Assembly: GCA_965232615.1 (NCBI GenBank)
Contig: OZ246985.1
Coordinates: forward strand, 124,001-188,000
Direction: 5' to 3'
DNA: 64,000 nt
Source: UBA2779 sp965232615
GTDB taxonomy: Bacteria; Spirochaetota; Spirochaetia; DSM-2461
Shown here: positions 36,136 through 42,546 of the stretch, in pieces
Layout of the letters: the number at the start of each line of letters is the position of its first letter
Numbering within the stretch: position 1 is the first letter of the stretch
Position numbers and translations under genes: made by a program
The notes under the pieces: generated by a model
Seen by the model: only the letters and a program-made list of their open reading frames with translations
Database searches by the model: none
What the model was told of the DNA's origin: nothing

Positions 36136-37014
36136 ATGAACGACCCCCAGCGGCTCATCCGATTTGACTGGGCCATGAAAAATATCCTAAGAGACAAGGC
36201 CAATTTCGACATCCTTGAAGGATTTCTCACTTCCCTGCTCAAAAAGGAGATTATCGTTGAACAGATCCTGGAAAGCGAATCCAACCAGGAGATGGAAAAA
36301 CAGAAATTCAACCGGGTCGACATCCTGGCGCGCGACAAGGACAATGAACACATCATCATTGAAGTTCAGGCCGAAACGGAATCCGACTATCTTGAAAGGC
36401 TCCTGTTCGGAACCTGTAAAACGGTGGTGGAAAACCTTCAGATGGGAGAACCATACAAAGAAATCAAAAAAGTCATTTCCATCAGCATAATGTATTTCAA
36501 TCTGGGAACGGGCGAGGATTACCTCTATCACGGACGAACGGAGTTCAAAGGCGTTCACACCGGTGAAACCCTGGTGGTGAGGCAAGTGAAAAACATTACA
36601 GATGAGAACAACCGGGCGGTTAGGACGGTGCAGGTCAAACCCAATATGTATCCGGAATACTATCTTATTGAATTGGAAAGATTCAAGGATGTGGTCAAGG
36701 AAGATGTCGATGAATGGGTGTACTTCTTCAAACATGAGAAGATAGAGGATTCCTTTCGGTCCAAGAACATTCAAAAAGCCAGGGGGAAGCTCAATCTGCT
36801 CAAGATGTCCATGGAAGAACGCAAGGCCTATGAAAAATACCTCATGCTTCTGGCCTCGGAGAGGGATGCCATAGAGACGGCTAAAGCGGAGGGCCGTGAG
36901 GAGGGCCGTGAGGAGGGTATGGAACAAAAGGCTCTGGAAACCGCAAGGAAGCTCAAAGAAATGGGAGCCCTCCCCGATTTTATTAGCGAGGCAACAGGAC
37001 TGTCCGTGCAGTAG
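36136..37014 (+). CDS. Rpn-family PD-(D/E)XK nuclease, array copy 4, 3'-truncated
   Basis: 292 residues with two GREE units (36889-36912). The gene ends at GLSVQ because the sequence after GTGCA switches to a MITE fragment (GCAGTAGCGGCGGAAAAG). About 11 C-terminal residues are lost, while the nuclease core is intact. The junction looks like a deletion or recombination between the array and a MITE. Confidence 0.75.
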   Translation: MNDPQRLIRFDWAMKNILRDKANFDILEGFLTSLLKKEIIVEQILESESNQEMEKQKFNRVDILARDKDNEHIIIEVQAETESDYLERLLFGTCKTVVENLQMGEPYKEIKKVISISIMYFNLGTGEDYLYHGRTEFKGVHTGETLVVRQVKNITDENNRAVRTVQVKPNMYPEYYLIELERFKDVVKEDVDEWVYFFKHEKIEDSFRSKNIQKARGKLNLLKMSMEERKAYEKYLMLLASERDAIETAKAEGREEGREEGMEQKALETARKLKEMGALPDFISEATGLSVQ

Positions 37015-37080
37015 CGGCGGAAAAGTTCGAGTCAAGAACTGAGGCTCTTCCAAAACTCGGTTATTTTTGGAAGAGCCTCT
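37010..37080. repeat. MITE fragment with a 15-bp perfect inverted repeat
   Basis: GCAGTAGCGGCGGAAAAG matches the tail of copy B. It is followed by GAGGCTCTTCCAAAA (37041-37055) and its perfect complement (37065-37079) around a 9-nt loop. One arm also appears at about 47617-47627. It may act as a terminator in either direction. Confidence 0.65.
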
Positions 37081-37084
37081 GGAG

Positions 37085-37412
37085 TGTTTTTACCCCGCGT
37101 TCAAGTCCGAGAAGCAACACCCGGCCCCCTCCGGGGGGTACCCCCGGAGGGGGATAGAAAAAGGCGGCATCCATTGTTAGTGTGTAGGGGATCAATACTT
37201 ATTTCTGTAATCCCTACAGCTCCTGGGAAAAGGGCCGTGTTGAGAATGCCGTCGGTCTGACTCGCCGAGTTTGGCCTAAAAAGACCAACGATGCCTTGAT
37301 CTCCGATGAAGATGTGGCTATGCTCGAATACAGGTTAAACACACGTCCCAGGAAGCGCCCTGGCTTTCTGACCCCTTATGAATATGTCGCCGGTGTTGCT
37401 TTGACTCATTGA
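37085..37412 (+). mobile_element. IS30-type element with large internal deletion
   Basis: The leader (GTCCGAGAAGCAACACCCGG, a GC-rich hairpin CCTCCGGGGGGTACCCCCGGAGG, then GGCGGCATCCATTGTTAG) matches the IS30 leader at 48117-48210. After GTGTAG the sequence jumps to the transposase C-terminus. Coding remnant 37191-37412: YFCNPYSSWEKGRVENAV, LNTRPRKRPGFLTPYEYV, stop at 37410. The family Glu (WEKGRVEN) is present, while the Asp residues are lost. Confidence 0.75.
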
Positions 37413-38191
37413 ACGAGGGTTTAAGCTACGTAAAAGCCGGTATTTCAAGGTTTTAATCAATCAATTACTCACCAGGGATGACTGGTCCTGTGCGGGGCAA
37501 GGCTGGGAGGGTGTAGAAAGCCGACTTTGCCTTTCAGGCTGGAGTCGAAGTCGTCGGGTTATCGTCTTAAGGAGGCATATCAGAACGATAAAGTCTACAC
37601 CACCATTTGCGAAGGAAGATTATCTTTTCGATATTGGTGAGAGTAAAAGAGATATCTATGAGTATGCTGTATTGGTGACAGAATTGGATGATGAATTACT
37701 GACAATAGCGGCACACTATCGTGATCGTGCAGATGCAGAGAACACTTTTGATGAAATGAAGAACCAATGGGGATGGGCAGGCTTTACGACTCAAGATATA
37801 ACACGTTGTCGTGTTATGGCTCGTATAATAGCCCTTTGTTATAACTGGTGGAGTATCTTCATTCGCCTTGTGATGCCGCACAAACATTATGAAGCCAGAA
37901 CCAGCCGATCACTATTCTTGAAGGGTCCAGGCCGCCTGATTAGTCATGGAAGGAATTTGTTTCTTAAGCTAACGAGCATTCATGGTCATTACAAAAAAAT
38001 CCGACATTTAATGACTCAAGTAAACCGTATTCTCCAATGGATAAGCGAGAATGCGGAGCAGTTGAAAGAGTTTGGATTGTACCGAATGATTTTGAGTATA
38101 GCCTTTCAGTATTTTCTTGAAAATCGTCCGCTCAAAGTTCCACAGGAGTTTGTCCTTCAGTAGAATTTGAGGGTTAACTGCTTTTTTTAGG
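37413..38191 (+). pseudogene. IS1380-family transposase, 5'-deleted copy with right terminal repeat
   Basis: The frame is open from about 37424 to the stop at 38161-38163, including DDWSCAGQGWEGVES, YRDRADAENTFDEMKNQWGW and GPGRLISHGRNLFLKL. The 3' terminal inverted repeat TTAACTGCTTTTTTTAGG follows at 38174-38191. The N-terminal half is missing and the left end is fused to the IS30 remnant. It lacks the nonsense changes of the 31.5-kb copy. Confidence 0.75.
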
Positions 38192-38199
38192 TTAATACC

Positions 38200-38852
38200 T
38201 GCAAGAGCAGGCCGATTCGAATTACGGAAATACCACCATAACCCTTATCTGCTCCCGCACGCCAAAGAAGTTTATCCGCACATATAAAGACCTGTTCACA
38301 GAGGTGCAGCGCGGGCATTTTGTCGGAAACTATGCGATGTACCAGATTCATATCATCAACATCGAAAGAATTGATATTTCCGGCCCTGACGGGATATTCT
38401 TATCCGAATTCTGCCGAGAAACTGGCAGGATTTCCGGGGAGGCCGAGATACAGAGCGCCTGTTATTCTCAGGAGATAATTGACAAATTGCTCTCAGGGTA
38501 TAAAATGAGAATGGGACTCTTTGAGGAAATGGAGGTGGAGAACATGGGAGCCGTTGCCGATGTGACAGAACTTGTCAGACCGAAACTTGAGCAGGCATGG
38601 AAAGAGGGAGAGCTAGCCGGACAACAGTTGGGCCGGCAGGAAGGCCGACAGGAAGGCATTCAGGAAGGCCGGCAGGAAGGCCGGCAGGAAGGTATTCAGG
38701 AAGGCATTCAGGAAGGCATTCAGGAAGGCATTCAGAAAGGTATGCAGAAAGGCGTCAAACAAACCGCCAAAAAGTTGAAGGAAGCCGGTGTTGCCTCCGC
38801 TATAATATGCAAGACAACCGGATTAACCCAGGCGGAGATTGATAAACTCTAG
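38200..38852 (+). pseudogene. PD-(D/E)XK/Rpn-like protein, N-terminally truncated
   Basis: The frame is open from about 38200; the first possible start inside it is GTG 38304 (182 residues). The N-terminal nuclease half is missing. What remains is a mixed segment (FIRTYKDLFTEV, YQIHIINIERIDIS) and a helical C-terminal tract of about ten pentapeptides (GRQEG, GIQEG, GIQKG) ending in LKEAGVASAIICKTTGL, like Rpn tails. It is not closely related to the four-copy array. Confidence 0.6.
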
Positions 38853-39163
38853 TTGCGGTGTTGTAAGAGGATTGATGATTCCGGCGGTTGAAAATTCCTG
38901 CGGCGGGGCCGGGGCACATTGCAGAAGACCTTGAAAGCCATCTACTTCCTTCTCCCCGCCACGCCCGAAAAGAATATACTGCACACCAAGCACCCATCAC
39001 ATCGCCAAAAAATCGAATATTTTGACCGCATTCGCGGTCAAAATATTCGCACCTTCCCGCCGTTCCAGTCTCTCCAGCCGTTTCGGCCTCATCCTTCGGC
39101 CTTTTCGGCTGTTTCGGCTGGAACGGCCTCCTCTTTCTCCGGCTGTCATGCTGCCGGATGCTT
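38853..39163. other. Intergenic region downstream of the FGE-domain lipoprotein
   Basis: No convincing gene. It contains the 16-bp hairpin at 39014-39049 and, between it and the stop codon, a stretch rich in GGCCGAA/TTTCGGC repeats (39080-39130). In a DGR target this would be the position of initiation and hairpin elements beyond the variable region, but no template repeat was recognised. Confidence 0.5.
39014..39049 (-). terminator. 16-bp perfect hairpin downstream of the FGE-domain lipoprotein
   Basis: CGAATATTTTGACCGC and its perfect complement around a 4-nt loop (GAAT on the minus strand), 114 nt beyond the stop codon. No T tract follows. This makes a classical terminator less likely and a cruciform-type element, as used by DGR targets, worth considering. 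Confidence 0.5.
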
Positions 39164-42100
39164 TCAAAACTCACGCCGAACAAGCCGGAAACCCAGGTAG
39201 TAGATGCTATTGCCCGGGCTAAAGCTGCTGCGGTTGGCCGAACGCAGGTACCAGGCGCTATTGATCCAACTGCCGCCGCGAAAAACACGGTTCGAGCCCG
39301 AAGCGGGTCCCCTGGGATCGCTCTGACTCCCCGAAGAATAAGACCCATCCCAGTCCCAGCACCACTCCCGCACGTTCCCGCTCATGTCATAGAGGCCCAG
39401 CTCATTGGGAGCCTTCCCGCCCACAGGATGGGTTTCATTCCCGCTGTTATCTTCATACCAGGCCACTTCTCCAACATTATTGCTTCCTGCGTAAAGGTAC
39501 CCTTTAGAGGCATTGCCTCCACGGGCCGCATACTCCCATTCGGCCTCTGTGGGCAGTCTGTAGCCGTTTGCGTCCCAGTCTGCCGTTACGCTGGTTCCGT
39601 TTATCGTGTAGACCTTCGTCAGGCTGGACTCCGCGCTCAGCCAGTTGGCATACTCCGCCGCTCCGTACCATGTCACCTCCATCACTGGACAGTCGATGCT
39701 GTCCGCATACTCCGAACCGGAAAAGCTGAACAGCGTCCCGTTATGGCTGAAAGCCACATCACTGTCGTCCATGTCTATTACCTCGTTGCCGTTCAATCTC
39801 CCGGCGGCGGACACCCCGGCTCCGTTCAGAAACTCCAGATAGTGTCCGTGCGTCACCTCGTACCTGCTCATATAAAACGTACTCACCGTCACCTGGTGGA
39901 CGGGCTTCTCATCGCTATATCCTGCCGTGGAGCCCATTTGGAAGCTGCCGCCTTCTACGTAGACGGTTTCCAGCATGAAGACCCCCAGGCTCTGAACCCC
40001 ACTCCAGGCCCCGTACTGCCCAGCCCCATCCTTTGCCCGCACTCGCCAGTAGTGGGTCTGCAAGTTTGTCAATGCCGTTGCAGGGGTATACGATGCCTCC
40101 GTTACATCTATGGCTACGGAATTGGCCAGCCCCCCTTCGCTGGCGGCTATCTGCACTTCGTAACCCGCCGCTCCAGGCACCGCATTCCAGCTCAAGGCAG
40201 GCGTGGTGTCGGTGGTGCTGGAGGGGCTCAGGCCGCTTACTGTGCCCCAGTTTACCGATAGACTGTTGATTGCGCTCCAGATCCCATACTGCCCATCCCC
40301 ATCCTTCGCCCGCACACGCCAATGATGCGTCGTATTGTTCGTCAAGGCCGTTGTCGGCGTGTAACTGGTTCCGCCCGCTTCCACCGCCTGAGCATTAGCC
40401 ACCCCCGCTTCGCTGTCGGCTATCTGAACCTCATAACCCGCCGCTCCAGGCACCGCATTCCAGCTCAAGGCCGGGGTGGTGTCCGTGGTTGTGATCCCGT
40501 CCGAGGGGCTCAGGCCGCTTACTGCACCGATATTTACCGCCAGACGCTGTATCGCGCTCCAGGTCCCATACTGCCCGTCGCCGTCCACAGCCCGCACACG
40601 CCAATGATGCGTCGTATTGTTCGTCAAGGCCGTTGTCGGCGTGTAACTGGCTGCACTCACTTCCACCGATTGTGCACTGGCCAACCCCGCTTCGCTGTCG
40701 GCTATCTGCACCTCGTAACCCGCCGCTCCCTCCACCGCATTCCAGCTTAAGGCAGGCGTGGTGTCCGTGGTTGTTGCCCCATCGGCGGGACTCAGGCCGC
40801 TTACTGCTCCCCAGTTTACCGATAGACTGTTGATTGCGCTCCAGGCTCCATGTTGCCCGTCCCCATCCTTCGCACGCACACGCCAGTAGTGGTTCTGATT
40901 GTTCGTCAAGGCCGTTGAAGGCGTGTAACTGGTTCCGCTCACTTCCACCGCCTGCGCACTGGCCAGCCCCGCTTCGCTGGCGGCTATCTGCACTTCGTAA
41001 CCCGCCGCTCCAGACACCGCATTCCAGCTTAAGGCAGGCGTGGTGTCCGTGGTTGTGACCCCGTCCGAGGGACTCAAGCCGCCTACTGTGCCCCAGTTTA
41101 CCGATAGACTGTTGATTGCACTCCAGGCCCCAAACTGCCCGTCCCCATCCTTCGCACGCACACGCCAGTAGTGGTTCTGATTGTTCGTCAAGGCCGTTGA
41201 AGGCGTGTAACTGGCTGCGCTCACTTCCACCGCCTGAGCACTGGCCAGCCCCGCTTCGCTGCCTGCTATCTGCACCTCGTAACCCGCCGCTCCAGACACC
41301 GCATTCCAGCTCAAGGCAGGCGTGGTGTCCGTGGTTGTGATCCCGTCCGAGGGGCTCAGGCCGCTTACTACACCGATATTTACCGCCAGACTCTGTACCG
41401 CACTCCAGGTCCCATACTGCCCGTCGCCGTCCACAGCCCGCACACGCCAATGATGCGTCGTATTGTTCGTCAAGGCCGTTGTCGGCGTGTAACTGCTTCT
41501 GCTCACTTCCACCGATTGTGCATTGGCCAACCCCACTTCGCTTCCGGCTATCTGCAATTCATAACCCGCCGCATCAGGCACCGCATTCCAACTTAGGGCG
41601 GGGGTGGTGTCAGTGGTTGTGACCCCGTCCGAGGGGCTCAGGCCGCTTACTGTGCCCCAGTTTACCGATAGACTGTTGATTGCACTCCAGGCCCCATAAT
41701 GCCCGTCTCCATTCTTCGCCCGCACACGCCAGTAGTGGGCCTGCAAGTTTGTCAATGCTGATGTCGGCGTATATGACACACCCGTTACATCAATAGAAGG
41801 AGAGGTGTCCAGTTTCACCGCGCTGTCGGCTATACATATCTGGTAGGAGGATACGCCGGGCATCGCTTTCCAGGTGAATGTCGGTGTGGTATCCGTAGTT
41901 GTGCTGCCATCTACAGGACTCCAGGCCGTGTATGTTGTTGTCAGTCTGAATGCCCGCGGTATGGTCCACTTGCCCCATGAGCCATCCTTCCTGGCCGCGG
42001 CCCGCCATGAATAGCTTTTTCCTCCAGTCAAAGAGATGCCGACATTAAAAACCCTCTCAGGAAAACTGTCTTTATCGTAGATTATGCTGCCGTCATCAAA

Positions 42101-42532
42101 ACTGGGAGCCGTGGCTATTTGCAGGCGGTAACTCTCCGCATCCAACAATTCGTTAACCGTAAAAATTGGATCGACAATCTCAGCTCCATCCTCCGGGGTA
42201 TGCGCCTCTAAGTCATCCACAGCCTTAACCGTAGAAAAGCCCTGATAGCTCGGGGCTTGCGGATCCCGGGGGTTGTCCATCTGCTTCAAGAGATCCCCCG
42301 GACAGCCTGACAGCAGCAGCGCGGCGATGAGGGCAAGGGCGGGCCTGGCGGTTTTTTCCGCCCTGCGAGAGCGCGTTAGGGATGCGGAAGGTGCCCCCGC
42401 GGCAGCGGGGGCAGACTCGCCGCCAGGCGAGGCCGAAGCGATAGCGGAGCCTGGAGTAGCCCGACCCCGCCGAAGGCGGGGGAACGCCCGAATAATCGAA
42501 AATAATTTCCCATTGAGTTTTCCGTTTAACAT
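39164..42532 (-). CDS. Lipoprotein with FN3 repeats and C-terminal FGE-sulfatase (C-type-lectin-like) domain
   Basis: A 1122-residue predicted surface lipoprotein. AAGGA precedes the ATG at 42532. The signal peptide core ALALIAALLLSG-C lies unusually far in (Cys about 77), because a GC-rich insert lengthens the N-terminus. A divergent repeat and seven ~95-residue FN3-like repeats follow (GLSPSDGVTTTDTTPALSWN). An FGE-sulfatase domain (about 860-1122) comes last: GGSFQMGST, YRLPTEAEWEYAARGG, LYDMSGNVREWCWDWDG, RGGSWINSAWYLRSANRSS and YLGFRLV. The two catalytic Cys of true formylglycine enzymes are missing, so it is a binding fold. Its end resembles a DGR variable region. It lies 14 bp behind the caspase-like gene, in an operon. 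Confidence 0.85.
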   Translation of the reverse strand: MLNGKLNGKLFSIIRAFPRLRRGRATPGSAIASASPGGESAPAAAGAPSASLTRSRRAEKTARPALALIAALLLSGCPGDLLKQMDNPRDPQAPSYQGFSTVKAVDDLEAHTPEDGAEIVDPIFTVNELLDAESYRLQIATAPSFDDGSIIYDKDSFPERVFNVGISLTGGKSYSWRAAARKDGSWGKWTIPRAFRLTTTYTAWSPVDGSTTTDTTPTFTWKAMPGVSSYQICIADSAVKLDTSPSIDVTGVSYTPTSALTNLQAHYWRVRAKNGDGHYGAWSAINSLSVNWGTVSGLSPSDGVTTTDTTPALSWNAVPDAAGYELQIAGSEVGLANAQSVEVSRSSYTPTTALTNNTTHHWRVRAVDGDGQYGTWSAVQSLAVNIGVVSGLSPSDGITTTDTTPALSWNAVSGAAGYEVQIAGSEAGLASAQAVEVSAASYTPSTALTNNQNHYWRVRAKDGDGQFGAWSAINSLSVNWGTVGGLSPSDGVTTTDTTPALSWNAVSGAAGYEVQIAASEAGLASAQAVEVSGTSYTPSTALTNNQNHYWRVRAKDGDGQHGAWSAINSLSVNWGAVSGLSPADGATTTDTTPALSWNAVEGAAGYEVQIADSEAGLASAQSVEVSAASYTPTTALTNNTTHHWRVRAVDGDGQYGTWSAIQRLAVNIGAVSGLSPSDGITTTDTTPALSWNAVPGAAGYEVQIADSEAGVANAQAVEAGGTSYTPTTALTNNTTHHWRVRAKDGDGQYGIWSAINSLSVNWGTVSGLSPSSTTDTTPALSWNAVPGAAGYEVQIAASEGGLANSVAIDVTEASYTPATALTNLQTHYWRVRAKDGAGQYGAWSGVQSLGVFMLETVYVEGGSFQMGSTAGYSDEKPVHQVTVSTFYMSRYEVTHGHYLEFLNGAGVSAAGRLNGNEVIDMDDSDVAFSHNGTLFSFSGSEYADSIDCPVMEVTWYGAAEYANWLSAESSLTKVYTINGTSVTADWDANGYRLPTEAEWEYAARGGNASKGYLYAGSNNVGEVAWYEDNSGNETHPVGGKAPNELGLYDMSGNVREWCWDWDGSYSSGSQSDPRGPASGSNRVFRGGSWINSAWYLRSANRSSFSPGNSIYYLGFRLVRREF
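42360..42495 (-). repeat. GC-rich palindromic insert in the lipoprotein 5' end
   Basis: The stretch is much richer in GC than its surroundings and contains stacked palindromes (GCCCCCGC/GCGGGGGC, CTCGCC/GGCGAG, CCCCGCC/GGCGGGG). It is translated in frame as an Ala/Ser/Pro/Arg-rich segment between MLNGKLNGKLFSII and the hydrophobic signal core. It is best explained as a short palindromic element inserted in frame. Confidence 0.55.
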
Positions 42533-42546
42533 GATTCGTCTTCCTT

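Larger units (their letters stand above)
31982..37013 (+). repeat. Tandem array of four ~1.3-kb units, each with one Rpn gene
   Basis: Units start at 31982, 33302, 34598 and 35930. The complete unit lengths are 1320, 1296 and 1332 bp. These differences equal exactly the number of 12-bp GAGGGCCGTGAG units in the gene (3, 1, 4), so there are no other net length changes. The fourth unit is cut at 37013. Each spacer holds the CGCAGATT-type repeat, a GGGAATTCCAAAAGCCGG segment shared with the DUF1566 cluster, and the MITE-like terminus GGGCGCCTCTAAAAA at the gene end. Confidence 0.9.

Noticed and set aside
38800..39348. 182-codon minus-strand frame downstream of and overlapping the FGE lipoprotein gene
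   Set aside because: Arg/Pro-rich translation of hairpin and repeat sequence, overlapping the real gene's 3' end in another frame; no start signal.
39164..42532. Considered as an active formylglycine-generating enzyme
   Set aside because: The cysteines needed for catalysis are absent from the RGGSW region, and the protein is a repeat-stalk lipoprotein.
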